From Amycolatopsis benzoatilytica AK 16/65 (GTDB lineage: Bacteria > Actinomycetota > Actinomycetes > Mycobacteriales > Pseudonocardiaceae), in contig NZ_KB912942.1 of assembly GCF_000383915.1 (NCBI RefSeq), positions 3,779,795 through 3,843,794 on the forward strand: a stretch of 64,000 bases of DNA. Direction: 5' to 3'. Under the pieces are notes generated by a model. The model did no database searches. It was not told the origin of the DNA and worked only from the letters and a program-made list of their open reading frames with translations. Position 1 is the first letter of the stretch. Every line of letters begins with the position of its first letter. Of the stretch, positions 1 to 9,130 are shown in pieces. The position numbers and the translations under genes were made by a program.

Positions 1-1149
1 GACGGGAGCCAGGCCGGTCCCGCCGGGCCGACCGCCGTGCTGAAGAACCGCCGCGCGCTGCGCTGGCTGCTGTTCGCGCCGGGCGAGCTGGGGCTCGCGC
101 GCGCGTACGTTTCCGGCGATCTGGACGTCGAGGGCGATCTCACCGAAGGCTTCCGCCGGATCTGGGCTTACCGGCCGCAGCTGGCCGCCCGCGACCTCGC
201 CCGGGCGGCCAAGCTCGCCGCCCGGCTGGGCGTGCTCGGCCTGCCGCCCCGCCCGCCTGCCGAGGAGGCCCGGCTGCGCGGCCCGCTGCACAGCCTCGGC
301 CGCGACCGGTCGGCGATCTCGCACCACTACGACCTGTCGAACAGCTTCTACCAGCTCCTGCTGGACGATTCGATGGCCTACTCGGCGGGCTTGTGGTCCG
401 ACCCGGCCGACCTCGCCCGGGCACAGCACGACAAACTCGACCTGATCTGCCGGAAACTCGGCCTGCGGCCGGGGATGCGCCTGCTCGACGTCGGCTGCGG
501 CTGGGGCTCGCTGCTGCTGCACGCGGCCAAGCACCACGGCGTCCAAGCGGTCGGCGTGACGATCTCGGCGGAGCAGGCGCAGCACGTGAAAGCCCGGCTC
601 GCGCAGCACGACCTGGACGACCGGGTCGAGGTCCGCAGGCAGGACTACCGGGAGCTCGGCGACGAGTCTTTCGACGCCGTAGCCTCGGTCGAAATGGGCG
701 AACACGTCGGCGAGCAGAACTACCCGGCCTACGCGGCGACGCTGTTCCGGTCGCTCAAGCCGACCGGGCGCCTGCTGCTGCAGCAGATGTCGCGCGGCGC
801 GATCGCTCCCGGCGGCGGCGCGTTCATCGAACGCTATGTCGCCCCGGACATGACGATGCGTCCGCTGAGCCGCACCCTGAGCCATCTCGAAACGGCCGGT
901 TTCGAAGTCCGCGACGTGCACGCGATGCGCGAGCACTACGTGCCGACCGTGCGGGCCTGGGCGGACACGCTGGAGCAGCGGTGGGACGAAGCGGTGGCGC
1001 TGATCGGCGAGGCCGGCGCACGGGTCTGGCGGCTCTACCTGGCCGGCGGCGCGCTCGCGTTCGAGGAGAACCGGATGGGCGTGGACCAGATTCTGGCCGT
1101 GCGCCCGGACGCTGACGGCCGCAGCGGAATGCCGTGGGGGCGGGTGTGA
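1..1149 (+). CDS. Cyclopropane-fatty-acyl-phospholipid synthase (5' end outside window)
   Basis: SAM-dependent methyltransferase of the CFA synthase family, which adds a methylene bridge across the double bond of membrane acyl chains. The reading frame is already open at base 1, and the residues before the GTG at 37 fit the family, so the true start lies upstream; roughly 50 residues are missing against the usual 400-430. SAM motif I, LLDVGCGWG, lies about residue 149 counted from the GTG at 37, followed by a typical class I fold and the C-terminal stretch ending near AFEENRMGVDQ. The next gene starts inside its last codons, so the two are probably co-transcribed; such pairs are common in actinomycete lipid-modification loci. 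Family assignment is firm, substrate inferred. Confidence 0.9.
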   Translation, partial: DGSQAGPAGPTAVLKNRRALRWLLFAPGELGLARAYVSGDLDVEGDLTEGFRRIWAYRPQLAARDLARAAKLAARLGVLGLPPRPPAEEARLRGPLHSLGRDRSAISHHYDLSNSFYQLLLDDSMAYSAGLWSDPADLARAQHDKLDLICRKLGLRPGMRLLDVGCGWGSLLLHAAKHHGVQAVGVTISAEQAQHVKARLAQHDLDDRVEVRRQDYRELGDESFDAVASVEMGEHVGEQNYPAYAATLFRSLKPTGRLLLQQMSRGAIAPGGGAFIERYVAPDMTMRPLSRTLSHLETAGFEVRDVHAMREHYVPTVRAWADTLEQRWDEAVALIGEAGARVWRLYLAGGALAFEENRMGVDQILAVRPDADGRSGMPWGRV

Positions 1150-1925
1150 TCGCGCTGCTCGCCGTCACCGCCGCGATCACGCTGGCCGCGGTGACGGCGA
1201 CGTTCGGGATCGCCCGGCTGCGCCGCCGCTACGACACCATCGACACGTTCTGGGGCCTGGGTTTCGCGCTCGTGGCGGTGACCGCGTTCCCTTTCGGCAC
1301 CGGTCCGCTCGCGCTGCGCCTGACCGTCGCCGGCCTGACCGTGGCGTGGGGCGTCCGGCTGGCCGTTCACCTGCACCTGCGCAACCACTCGCGGCCGGAG
1401 GACCCGCGGTACAAGGAGATCGTCGAACGCGCCGGGCCGAACCCCGGCGTCCGGGTGTTCGTGCGGACGTACTTGGTACAGGCCGTGGTGCTGTGGTTCG
1501 TTTCGCTGCCGGTGCAATTCGCCATGTCCGGCACCGGTTTCGGGGTGACCGGCTGGCTCGGCGTCGCGGTCTGGCTGGTCGGCTTCGCCTTCGAGACGAT
1601 CGGCGACGAGCAGCTGCGCCGCTTCCGGGACGACCCCTCGCGCCGCGGCGACGTGCTCGACACCGGCCTCTGGCGCTACACCCGCCACCCGAACTACTTC
1701 GGAGACGCTTGCGTCTGGTGGGGCCTCTACCTGCTCGCCTGCTCCACCTGGCCCGGCGTGGCGACGGTGCTGTCCCCGCTCGCGATGACGGCCACCCTGG
1801 CGAAGGGCACGGGGAAGCCGATGCTGGAGAAGAGCTTGCGCGAGCGGCGGCCGGGTTATGCCGATTACGTGGAGCGGACCAGCGGGTTCGTCCCGCTGCC
1901 GCCGAAGCGGACCGCGCACCGGTAG
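1146..1925 (+). CDS. DUF1295 family membrane protein (steroid 5-alpha-reductase-like)
   Basis: Integral membrane protein of about 259 residues with five to six predicted helices. The C-terminal motif TRHPNYFGDACVWWG (about residue 178) is the NAD(P)H-binding signature shared by DUF1295, 5-alpha-reductase and ICMT proteins; YDTIDTFWG near the N-terminus is also typical. I chose the GTG that overlaps the upstream stop as GTGA, the coupling pattern used all over this window; an in-frame GTG at 1134 would add four residues. Lying directly behind a CFA synthase gene, it probably works on the same membrane lipids, for example reducing the branched acyl product, but that role is inferred from context. 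Confidence 0.8.
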   Translation: MIALLAVTAAITLAAVTATFGIARLRRRYDTIDTFWGLGFALVAVTAFPFGTGPLALRLTVAGLTVAWGVRLAVHLHLRNHSRPEDPRYKEIVERAGPNPGVRVFVRTYLVQAVVLWFVSLPVQFAMSGTGFGVTGWLGVAVWLVGFAFETIGDEQLRRFRDDPSRRGDVLDTGLWRYTRHPNYFGDACVWWGLYLLACSTWPGVATVLSPLAMTATLAKGTGKPMLEKSLRERRPGYADYVERTSGFVPLPPKRTAHR

Positions 1926-2038
1926 GCGGCGGGTTCGGGGGCCCGCTCGGGCCTGGCGGTTCGCACGCGGCAGGCAGGCCAGCGGAGCTTTCTCGCGCGG
2001 TGGCTCCTGGCCGGGTCCGCCGCCGGTCTCCCGCACCA

Positions 2039-2077
2039 CCGCGGCCCGGGGTGCGGAAGCCGTGCCCCGGGCCGCGG
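2039..2077. terminator. Strong GC hairpin between convergent genes
   Basis: A perfect 13-bp inverted repeat (arms CCGCGGCCCGGGG and its complement) around a 13-nt loop, between the converging DUF1295 and DinB-like genes. There is no clear T-tract, as usual in high-GC actinomycetes. Probably a bidirectional terminator. Confidence 0.6.
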
Positions 2078-2084
2078 CCCCGCC

Positions 2085-2594
2085 TCACTCCCCGGTGAGC
2101 CCGTCCGTCATCTCCCGCAGCAGGTCGAGATGCCCCAGGTGGCGCGCGGTCTCCTCGATCATGTGCGCCACCACCCAGCGCACCGTCAGCTCCCGGTCGC
2201 CTTTGAACAGCACCGTGTCGTCGAACCCCCGGGCGGCCACCACTTCCCGGCACCGTTCGGTCTCCGCCTGGTAGTCGGCGATCAGCTGGGCCATCGGGAT
2301 CTCCAGCGCGGCGCGGAACTCCGCGTCGCGGTCGATCTCCAGCCGCTCCGCCCACTCGTCGGGCTGGCCGTCCAGCACGACGCGGAACCAGTAGTTCTCG
2401 ACGAGCGTGAGATGGCACAACAGCCCGGCGACGGTGGTCAGCTTGCTGGGCACGAGCTCCCGCCGCGCCTGCTCGTCGCTCAGTCCGGAGCATTTCCACA
2501 CCACGCTCGCGCGCAGGAAGTCGAGAAAACCGGTGAGCTGAGTACGCTCGTCGCCGGCCATCGGCGGGTCAGGACGCTCGGGAGCTTCAGTCAT
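2085..2594 (-). CDS. DinB superfamily protein (DUF664-like)
   Basis: A 169-residue protein of the DinB/YfiT four-helix bundle superfamily, which includes mycothiol-dependent transferases and many metal-binding proteins of unknown activity. The N-terminal half carries LTTVAGLLCHLTLVENYW, and the C-terminal half ends in a conserved helix with HMIEETARHLGHLD; the His residues in these two segments would form the usual metal site. The start is the ATG at 2594 (protein beginning MTEAPERPDPP), since residues upstream do not fit the family. It is divergent from the OsmC gene, and a candidate -10 box TATCCT sits on its strand near 2630. Exact reaction unknown. Confidence 0.8.
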   Translation of the reverse strand: MTEAPERPDPPMAGDERTQLTGFLDFLRASVVWKCSGLSDEQARRELVPSKLTTVAGLLCHLTLVENYWFRVVLDGQPDEWAERLEIDRDAEFRAALEIPMAQLIADYQAETERCREVVAARGFDDTVLFKGDRELTVRWVVAHMIEETARHLGHLDLLREMTDGLTGE

Positions 2595-2638
2595 GCCCGC
2601 AGTCTGCAGCATCGGGCCAGCGAATTTCCGAGGATAAC

Positions 2639-2667
2639 TTGTGCACAATTAAATTGTGTAATAGTGT
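2639..2667 (+). promoter_or_regulatory. osmC promoter with OhrR-like operator
   Basis: The perfect palindrome CACAATTAAATTGTG (2644-2658) matches the known form of MarR-family OhrR operators (ACAATT-A-AATTGT core). It lies in the 17-nt spacer between TTGTGC (2639-2644) and TAGTGT (2662-2667), so a bound repressor would block RNA polymerase. The AT-rich tract stands out in this DNA. No ohrR gene is in the window. Confidence 0.65.
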
Positions 2668-2706
2668 TGACCGGGTCCGAACCCCCGCACCGATCAGGAG
2701 GCACCG

Positions 2707-3141
2707 ATGCCCAGCCGCGACGCGACCACCCACTGGACCGGCGGACTGCAGAAGGGCAAGGGCGAAGTCACCTTCGACTCGTCGAACCTCGGCACGTTCA
2801 CCGTGACCTTCCCGACCCGCGCCGGCGACCCGGACGGGCATACCAGCCCCGAAGAGCTGATCGCCGCCGCGCACTCGTCCTGCCTCGCGATGAACTTGTC
2901 CGGCGTGCTGGAGTCTCAGCAGCTGGAGGCCGAATCCATCGACGTCTCCGCCGAGGTCACCCTCGGACCGGCCCAGGGCGGCGGGTTCGAGATCAGCGGC
3001 ATCGCGATCACCCTGCGCGCGAAGCTCGACGGCGTCACCGCCGAGCAGTTCGCCGAGCTGGCCGAGACCGCCGAGAAGACCTGCCCGGTGTCGAAGGCGC
3101 TGGCCGGCACGACGATCACCCTCGACGCCGCGCTCGCCTGA
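2707..3141 (+). CDS. osmC: OsmC/Ohr family peroxidase
   Basis: A 144-residue thiol peroxidase of the OsmC/Ohr family that reduces organic hydroperoxides in the cytoplasm. Both redox cysteines are present: Cys59 in AHSSCLAMN and Cys126 in KTCPVSKAL. The length is typical. CPVSKAL favours the OsmC branch rather than Ohr (which usually has CPYS). ATG is preceded by AGGAGG at good spacing. It is transcribed away from the DinB-like gene and ends against a tandem hairpin repeat. The OhrR-like operator upstream implies induction by organic peroxides; this is inferred from the palindrome. Confidence 0.92.
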   Translation: MPSRDATTHWTGGLQKGKGEVTFDSSNLGTFTVTFPTRAGDPDGHTSPEELIAAAHSSCLAMNLSGVLESQQLEAESIDVSAEVTLGPAQGGGFEISGIAITLRAKLDGVTAEQFAELAETAEKTCPVSKALAGTTITLDAALA

Positions 3142-3175
3142 ACCGCGGACACCCCGGCTGCCGCGAGCCAAAAGC

Positions 3176-3284
3176 CGTGAAGGGCTCCCTGAGGGAATCC
3201 AAGTCCCCCAAGGAGCCCTTCACGGAATCTGCGTCCGTCAAGGGGTCCCCCGCGGAGCGCAAGTCCCCCAAAGGGCGCTCACGG
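3176..3284. repeat. Two tandem copies of the intergenic hairpin repeat
   Basis: Copy 1 (3176-3225) has 21-nt arms with two mismatches around the loop ATCCAAG. Copy 2 (3235-3284) is a decayed version that keeps CAAGTCCCCCAA. They fill the space between the converging osmC and NmrA-like genes, 35 nt past one stop codon and 9 nt before the other. Same family as at 4219, 14947, 27738, 33124, 42254, 54343 and 61481; possibly a bidirectional terminator. Confidence 0.85.
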
Positions 3285-3292
3285 GCTTCCGC

Positions 3293-4126
3293 TCAGGAAA
3301 ACGCCGCGACGTTCGCGCTCGCCCACTCCGCGTAGGCCACCCCCGAACGGCCGAGCAGGTCCTCCACCACGCCAGTCGGCGTCTCCGGCCGCGCCGCCGC
3401 CTGCTCGAATATGCCGAGCAGCCAGGACGCGATGTCCGCCGGATAACCCACCCCGGTCCACTCCGCCATCTGCTGCTCCGGGGTCAGCTCGACGAACGAC
3501 ACCGGCTTGCCCAGCGCCTCGCCGATCGCCGCGGCCATCCGCTCCAGTGAGATCGACTCCGGCCCGCTCAGGACATGCGTCTTGCCGACGTGCCCATCGG
3601 TGGTCAGCACGTGCGCCGCTACCGCGGCGATGTCCGACAGGTCGATCGGCGCCTGGGCGGCCCCCGGGTACGCCGACCGCACCTCGCCGTGCTTGCGCAC
3701 CGACTGCGCCCAGCCCAGCGAGTTCATCATGAACGCCCCCGGCCGCAGAAATGTCCAGTCGAATCCGGCCGCCTCGACCGCCTTCTCGACCGCGGCGAAT
3801 CCGTGCCCGCTGGATCCGGGATGCGTGTCCCCGACGCTCGACCCGGACAACGCGACTACCCGCCGGATCCCGGCCTCGCCCGCCAGCTCGCAGAACCGGC
3901 CCACGGTCCGCTGGTACGGCGCCAGGTAGACCGCCTCGACGCCGTCGAGCGCGGGCGGCAGCGTCGACGGCTTCGCCAACGAGCCGACCACCACCTCGAC
4001 GCCGTCCGGCAGCGCCGCCCGCTGCGGATCCACCGTCAGCGCCCGCACCGAAACCCCCCGCGCCACCAGTTCGTCGACCGCCAGCCGACCGACGTTGCCG
4101 GTCGCGCCCGTCACCAGAATCGTCAT
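3293..4126 (-). CDS. NmrA-like NAD(P)-binding oxidoreductase
   Basis: A 277-residue atypical short-chain dehydrogenase of the NmrA/SDR_a5 type. The Rossmann motif GATGNVG is at residues 7-13; ALSGSSVGDT and FLRPGAFMMN correspond to conserved strands. There is no YxxxK catalytic pair, as in NmrA-like redox sensors and quinone-reductase-like members. Start ATG at 4126 has GGAAGG six or so bases upstream. It lies downstream of ftsQ on the same strand, but a hairpin repeat and its own promoter separate the two. The palindrome overlapping its promoter suggests control by a TetR- or HxlR-type repressor encoded elsewhere. Substrate unknown. Confidence 0.82.
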   Translation of the reverse strand: MTILVTGATGNVGRLAVDELVARGVSVRALTVDPQRAALPDGVEVVVGSLAKPSTLPPALDGVEAVYLAPYQRTVGRFCELAGEAGIRRVVALSGSSVGDTHPGSSGHGFAAVEKAVEAAGFDWTFLRPGAFMMNSLGWAQSVRKHGEVRSAYPGAAQAPIDLSDIAAVAAHVLTTDGHVGKTHVLSGPESISLERMAAAIGEALGKPVSFVELTPEQQMAEWTGVGYPADIASWLLGIFEQAAARPETPTGVVEDLLGRSGVAYAEWASANVAAFS

Positions 4127-4138
4127 GCCCCCACCTTC

Positions 4139-4177
4139 CCGTATGCCGTACGGACAGTATAAGCGTACGCCATACGG
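4139..4177 (-). promoter_or_regulatory. Operator and promoter of the NmrA-like gene
   Basis: Two 14-bp arms (4139-4152 and 4164-4177; CCGTATGSCGTACG type) form an inverted repeat with one mismatch around 11 bp. On the minus strand a -10 box TATACT (4156-4161) sits in the spacer, about 30 nt before the ATG. This is the usual layout of a dimeric repressor site. No regulator gene lies next to it. Confidence 0.6.
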
Positions 4178-4218
4178 GAAATCGGTGCCAACGCGATTGC
4201 GCGGCACCCGCCCCGGAC

Positions 4219-4300
4219 GTCCGTGAAGGGCCCCATGAGAGACTTAGATTCCCTCCAGGAGCCCTTCCCGGACCCGGATGCCCCAAGGGGCCCTTCCCGG
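4219..4300. repeat. Hairpin repeat, reversed orientation, with half-copy
   Basis: A copy of the intergenic hairpin family at 4219-4272, in the opposite orientation (loop reads CTTAGAT), with imperfect arms, followed by a half-copy (about 4283-4300). It lies about 40 nt past the ftsQ stop codon, where the dcw operon ends. Confidence 0.75.
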
Positions 4301-4313
4301 AACGCGCCGGTGA

Positions 4314-5171
4314 TCAGGGCGTGATGGTCGGCAGCTCCGGCGCGGAAACGTCGTAAACCGTCCCCTGCTGGGTGAGCAGCGCGGCCAGCACCTTCGCCTT
4401 GCGGTCGGTGTTCTCCGCGTTGCCCCATCGCACCGTCTTGCCGTTGGTCAGCGTGAACTCGACGCTGGCCGGCGTCTGCGCGGTGGTGGTCTTGACCTGT
4501 TTCAGCAACTGCTCCGGCAGCACGCCGAGCACCGCGGTGACCGCCCGGGTGACCGGGTCGGCGACCGACACCTTCTGCAGTTTCAGCTCCGGCAGCCCGG
4601 CCGGGCGGGTCTTCACCGTCTTGAACACCACGCCGCCGCCGTCGACGAGGTGCACGCCGTCGCCGCCGGGACCGCTGTCGAAGAACGCGATCGGAGTCCG
4701 TTCGGTCACCGTGATGTCCAGTGTGGTCGGCCAGGACCGGGACACGTCGACGGTCGCGACGGCGGGCATCTCGGCCACCCGGTCTCGGATCGCATCGACG
4801 TCCAGCCGCAGCATCGGCTGGCCGGAGGGCACCTGCGCGGCCGCGCGGATCTGGTCCGCCGGCACCGATTTCGCACCTTCCACCTCGACCGTCTTCACCG
4901 ACAGCACCGGGCTGAAGAACAGCAGGTACCCCAGCGCCAGCACGGTGACCACGCTCAGCAGCGCCACCCAGCGGCGGCGGATCTCTTGGCCGCGGCTGGG
5001 ACGGGCCTTGCGCGCGGCGGCCCGCGCCGACCGGCGCGACTTGCCGCGCGCACGGGTGCGCAGGCGTTCCTCCTCGGACCGCCTCCCCCGCCGCTCCCGG
5101 GCCATGGCAGCACGCTGCTGCTCGCCCGCCCTGGCGGCGGGCGGGCGGCGGCGCTGCCGGGTCCCGGTCAT
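4314..5171 (-). CDS. ftsQ: Cell division protein FtsQ
   Basis: A 285-residue bitopic divisome protein (FtsQ/DivIB), which bridges the cytoplasmic and periplasmic division machinery. It has an Arg/Ala-rich cytoplasmic tail (residues 1-70), one membrane helix near [19 protein letters not shown], then a POTRA domain starting [19 protein letters not shown] and the FtsQ beta domain. The start ATG overlaps the murC stop as ATGA. It is the last dcw gene here. Downstream comes a reversed hairpin repeat and an unrelated oxidoreductase instead of ftsZ, which is unusual for an actinomycete. Confidence 0.95.
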   Translation of the reverse strand: MTGTRQRRRPPAARAGEQQRAAMARERRGRRSEEERLRTRARGKSRRSARAAARKARPSRGQEIRRRWVALLSVVTVLALGYLLFFSPVLSVKTVEVEGAKSVPADQIRAAAQVPSGQPMLRLDVDAIRDRVAEMPAVATVDVSRSWPTTLDITVTERTPIAFFDSGPGGDGVHLVDGGGVVFKTVKTRPAGLPELKLQKVSVADPVTRAVTAVLGVLPEQLLKQVKTTTAQTPASVEFTLTNGKTVRWGNAENTDRKAKVLAALLTQQGTVYDVSAPELPTITP

Positions 5172-6586
5172 GCTCCGGCCGCCCTCCGGTCCAGCTCGGC
5201 CAGGATCTCCGGGCCGAGCTGCGTCACGTCGCCCGCGCCCATGGTGACCGCGAGGTCGCCCGGCTTGACCAGGTCGGCCATCAGCCCGGCGGCCACGTCG
5301 AACGCGGGCTGGTAGTGCACCGGAACGGTGACCCGGTCGGCGATCAGCGCGCCGGTCACGCCCGGCACCGGCTCCTCGCGCGCGCCGAACACGTCCAGCA
5401 CCACGACCTCGTCGGCCAGCGACAACGCCTCGGCGAACTCGTTCGCGAAGGTCTTTGTGCGCGAGTACAGGTGCGGCTGGAAGACCACGACGACCCGGCC
5501 GCCGCCCGCCGCGGCACGGACCGCGCGCAATTGCGCGGCCACCTCGGTCGGGTGGTGCGCGTAGTCGTCGTACACCCGGACGTCGCCGGCCCGGCCCTTG
5601 AACTCGAACCGGCGGCGCACCCCGCCGAAGGCGGCGAGCCCGGCGGCCATCCCGTCCAGCGGCGCGCCCAGCTCCAGCCCGGCCAGCAGCGCGGCGATCG
5701 CGTTCAGCGCCATGTGCTCGCCCGGAACCGCGACCCGCAGGTCCCGCTCGGCGCCATCGAGCACGATCCGCACCACGCCGCCGTCCGGCGCGGGCGTGTA
5801 GTCCAGCACCCTTGCGTCGCCTTCGCCGGAAGCGGCGCGACCGTAGCGGCGCACCCGCACGCCAGCAGTCGCGGCTTCCTCGCCCAGCCGGGCCGCGCCC
5901 TCGTCGTCGGCGCAGACGATCAGCAGACCGCCCGGCTCGATCCGGCCGACGAAGTCGCTGAACACCTTCACGTACGCCTCGGCGGTGCCGTGGTGGTCGA
6001 GGTGGTCCGGCTCGACGTTCGTCACCACGGCCACCGACGGCGTGTAGGTGAGGAACGAACCGTCGCTCTCGTCGGCCTCCGCGACGAACATGCCGCCCTC
6101 GCCGTGATGGGCGTTGGCGCCGGACTCGTTGAGGTCTCCGCCGATCGCGAACGACGGGTCCATCCGGCAGTTCTGCAGCGCCACGGTGAGCATCGACGTC
6201 GTCGAGGTCTTGCCGTGCGTGCCGGCGATGCACGCGACGCGGTGCCCGGCCATCAGCCCGGCCAGCGCCTGCGCGCGGTGCAGCACCGGGATGCCGCGCT
6301 CGCGGGCCGCGGCCAGCTCCGGGTTGGTCTCCTTGATCGCGGTGGACACCACGACCGCGGACGGCGGCTCGGGCAGCGCGTCGAGGTTCTCCGCGGCCTG
6401 GCCGACGAACAGGGTCGCGCCCTGCGCGCGCAGCGACAGCAGCGCGCGCGATTCCTTGGCGTCCGAGCCGGATACCGCCGCGCCGCGGGCCAGCAGGATC
6501 CGCGCGATGCCGGACATCCCGGCCCCGCCGATCCCGATCAGGTGCGCCCGGCGCAGCTGTGCGGGCAGTTCAGGCGTTTCAGGCAC
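5168..6586 (-). CDS. murC: UDP-N-acetylmuramate--L-alanine ligase
   Basis: Adds L-alanine to UDP-MurNAc, the first amino-acid step of peptidoglycan stem synthesis in the cytoplasm. The 472 residues show the Mur ligase order: N-terminal nucleotide domain with [11 protein letters not shown] (18-28), central ATPase with the P-loop GTHGKTST (about 122-129), and the C-terminal domain with [10 protein letters not shown]. Length is normal. It overlaps murG by 8 nt and ftsQ by 4 nt, so it is translated as part of the dcw operon. Confidence 0.97.
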   Translation of the reverse strand: MPETPELPAQLRRAHLIGIGGAGMSGIARILLARGAAVSGSDAKESRALLSLRAQGATLFVGQAAENLDALPEPPSAVVVSTAIKETNPELAAARERGIPVLHRAQALAGLMAGHRVACIAGTHGKTSTTSMLTVALQNCRMDPSFAIGGDLNESGANAHHGEGGMFVAEADESDGSFLTYTPSVAVVTNVEPDHLDHHGTAEAYVKVFSDFVGRIEPGGLLIVCADDEGAARLGEEAATAGVRVRRYGRAASGEGDARVLDYTPAPDGGVVRIVLDGAERDLRVAVPGEHMALNAIAALLAGLELGAPLDGMAAGLAAFGGVRRRFEFKGRAGDVRVYDDYAHHPTEVAAQLRAVRAAAGGGRVVVVFQPHLYSRTKTFANEFAEALSLADEVVVLDVFGAREEPVPGVTGALIADRVTVPVHYQPAFDVAAGLMADLVKPGDLAVTMGAGDVTQLGPEILAELDRRAAGA

Positions 6587-7703
6587 CGGCGGCCTCCAGC
6601 ACGATCCGGGCGAGCGCCTCGTCGGCCTCGCGGTGGCCCAGCCCGACCGCGGCCGCGCTCATCTTCGCGACCCGGTCGGCGTCGGTGACCAGCGGGATCA
6701 CCAGTTCGGCGACCTTCGCCGCGGTCAGGTCGGCGTCGGCGACCATCAGCGCAGCCCCGGCGTCGACCGCCGGCTGCGCGTTGATCGCCTGCTCGCCATT
6801 GCCGTGCGGCAGCGGCACGAACACCGCGGGCAGCCCGACCGCGGACACCTCGGCCGCGGTCATCGCGCCGGAGCGGCACACCACCGCGTCGGCCGCGGCG
6901 TAGGCCAGGTCCATCCGCTCCAGATACGGCACCGGCACATACGCCGGCTTACCCGGGAACTCTTGCACCACAAGGGAATTCTTCGGACCGTGCGCGTGCA
7001 GCACGCCGACCCCGGCGTCCGCGAAGTCCTTCGCCGCGCCGGACACCGCGTTGTTGATCGACGCCGCGCCCTGCGAACCGCCGAACACCAGCAGCGTCGG
7101 CGCGTCCGGGTCCAGCCCGAAGTGCGCGCGCGCCTCGGCCCGCAGCGCGGCCCGGGCCAGCGAAGTGATCGAGCGGCGCAGCGGAATGCCCACCACCTCG
7201 GCCTTCGGCAGCGGCGTGCCGGGCACCGCGACCGCGACCCGGGACGCGAACCGCGCGCCGACCTTGTTGGCCAGCCCCGCCGACTTGTTCGCCTCGTGCA
7301 CCACGATCGGCGTGCGGCCGCGGGCGGCCAGGTACGCCGGCAGCGCGACATAGCCGCCGAAGCCGACCACGACGTCCGCGTGCACCCGGTCCAGCACCTC
7401 GCGCGTGCGGCGGACCGCATCGCGCACCTTCAGCGGCAGCCGGAGCAGCTCCGGCGTCGGCTTGCGCGGCATCGGCACCGGCGGGATCAGCTCCAGCGGG
7501 TAGCCGCGCGCGGGCACGAGCTTGTTCTCCAGGCCGCGCTCCGTGCCGAGCGCGATCACTTCGGCGTCCGGGCGCAGCCGCTTGACCGCATCGGCCAGCG
7601 CGAGGGCCGGCTCGATGTGCCCGGCGGTGCCCCCGCCCGCGACCACCACGACCGGCGCCCGGCGTGCCGCCGAACGCTCGGTTCCCTTGACGGGTTTGCT
7701 CAC
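6579..7703 (-). CDS. murG: UDP-GlcNAc:lipid I transferase MurG
   Basis: GT28 glycosyltransferase that adds GlcNAc to lipid I to form lipid II on the inner face of the membrane. The N-terminal glycine-rich loop [13 protein letters not shown] (residues 23-35), [12 protein letters not shown] and the donor-binding segment [12 protein letters not shown] with the following LPHGNGEQ are all present in 374 residues. Overlaps ftsW by 4 nt upstream and murC by 8 nt downstream. Confidence 0.97.
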   Translation of the reverse strand: MSKPVKGTERSAARRAPVVVVAGGGTAGHIEPALALADAVKRLRPDAEVIALGTERGLENKLVPARGYPLELIPPVPMPRKPTPELLRLPLKVRDAVRRTREVLDRVHADVVVGFGGYVALPAYLAARGRTPIVVHEANKSAGLANKVGARFASRVAVAVPGTPLPKAEVVGIPLRRSITSLARAALRAEARAHFGLDPDAPTLLVFGGSQGAASINNAVSGAAKDFADAGVGVLHAHGPKNSLVVQEFPGKPAYVPVPYLERMDLAYAAADAVVCRSGAMTAAEVSAVGLPAVFVPLPHGNGEQAINAQPAVDAGAALMVADADLTAAKVAELVIPLVTDADRVAKMSAAAVGLGHREADEALARIVLEAAGA

Positions 7704-9130
7704 CGATGACCTCTCCGGTTCGCGGTGCCCCGGGCACCGCGGTTCGCTGTCGTGCGCCGCGCGGACCGGCGGCGTTCCTGTGCGGGCCGGGCCGCACGCG
7801 GCGCCGGCCGGGCCGCCCTGCTCCCGCTGCCCGCGCCGCGTGTTCCCTTGCGGGAGGACGGCGGGCGGTACGGATCGGGTGCGGGCAGCCGCAGCAGACG
7901 TCCGAATTTACCCGGGCCGTGCGAACGCAGCGCGGCCACCGCCTCGGGTTCGTGGCGCGCGGCGTTCGCCAGCACGCCCATGATGAGCATGGTGATCACC
8001 AGCGACGTGCCGCCGTAGGAGATCAGCGGCAGCGTGACGCCGGTGACCGGCAGCAGGCCCACCACGTAGCCGATGTTGATCGCGGCCTGCGCGACGAGGA
8101 AGACCGTCAGCGTGCCGGCCACGATCCGGATCCACGGGTCGATGTTGCGGGTCGCGATGCGCAGGCCGACCACGGCTACGCCGGCGAACAGGCCGAGCAC
8201 CACCGCGCAGCCTACGAAGCCGAGTTCCTCGCCGATCAGCGCGAAGATGAAGTCGTTCTGCACGTTCGGCAGGTAGCCCCAGTTCGACGCGCCCTGGCCG
8301 AGGCCCTTGCCGAACAGCCCGCCGTCGGCGAGCGCGAGCTTGGCCTGGTTCGCCTGGAACCCCTCGGCCGACTTGTCCGCGTCCGGCGACAGGAACGACA
8401 TCACCCGGGCGAGCCGGTAGGGCGCGATGATCGCCAGTACCAGGATGCCGCTCAGGCCGCCCGCCAGGATCACTCCGAACAGCCGTTTCGGCGCGCCGGC
8501 GAACCACAGCAAGCCCAGCAGCACCACCGCGAGGGTGATCGTGCCGCCCAGGTCGGGCTGCAGCATCACCAGCGCGAACATCACCAGCGCGACCGGCACT
8601 ACCGGGACCAGCAGGTGCCGCCACTGGTGCAGCACGTGGTACTTGATCACCAGGACGTGCGCGCCCCAGAAGGCCAGCGCGACCTTCGCCGCCTCGATCG
8701 GCTGGAAGGTGAACACTCCGAGCTTGAACCAGCCCTGCGAGCCGTTGACGGTCGAGCCGAGCGGCGTCAGCACCAGCATCAGCAGGCCGAGGCAGAGCAC
8801 CGTCATGGTCGCCGACATCCGGCGGATCCGCTCCAGCCGGACCCGCAGTCCGAGCCAGAACACGATCCCGCCGAGCGCGACGAACATCAGGTGCCGGAAG
8901 AACAGCGAGTACACGCCGCTGCCGGTCTTCGGGTTGTAGGAGGCCACCGACGACGCGGACAGCACCATCACCGCGCCGATCACGGTGAGGATGCCGGTCA
9001 GCGCGAGCACCAGGTGGAACGACGCGAGCGGCCGCGACAGCCAGGCGGTCAGCCCGGTGCGGAACGCGACGAACGGGCTTTCCTTGCGGACCCGCCGCGC
9101 CCGGCTGCGTTTTTCGTCAACGACTGTCAT
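7700..9130 (-). CDS. ftsW: Peptidoglycan glycosyltransferase FtsW
   Basis: SEDS-family polymerase that acts with its class B partner FtsI at the septum. About ten membrane helices; typical segments include LSASSVASY near the first loop, [35 protein letters not shown] in the long external loop and [11 protein letters not shown] near the end. The start is the ATG at 9130, which overlaps the murD end by 14 nt; upstream codons are not FtsW-like. The C-terminal 75 residues are basic and Arg/Ala-rich (for example [15 protein letters not shown]), a cytoplasmic tail seen in some actinomycete FtsW proteins. Confidence 0.96.
   Translation of the reverse strand: MTVVDEKRSRARRVRKESPFVAFRTGLTAWLSRPLASFHLVLALTGILTVIGAVMVLSASSVASYNPKTGSGVYSLFFRHLMFVALGGIVFWLGLRVRLERIRRMSATMTVLCLGLLMLVLTPLGSTVNGSQGWFKLGVFTFQPIEAAKVALAFWGAHVLVIKYHVLHQWRHLLVPVVPVALVMFALVMLQPDLGGTITLAVVLLGLLWFAGAPKRLFGVILAGGLSGILVLAIIAPYRLARVMSFLSPDADKSAEGFQANQAKLALADGGLFGKGLGQGASNWGYLPNVQNDFIFALIGEELGFVGCAVVLGLFAGVAVVGLRIATRNIDPWIRIVAGTLTVFLVAQAAINIGYVVGLLPVTGVTLPLISYGGTSLVITMLIMGVLANAARHEPEAVAALRSHGPGKFGRLLRLPAPDPYRPPSSRKGTRGAGSGSRAARPAPRAARPAQERRRSARRTTANRGARGTANRRGHR

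Noticed and set aside
4314..6233. ftsQ as a 639-residue protein
   Set aside because: Everything before the ATG at 5171 is murC read in another frame; FtsQ similarity begins only at the ATGA overlap.
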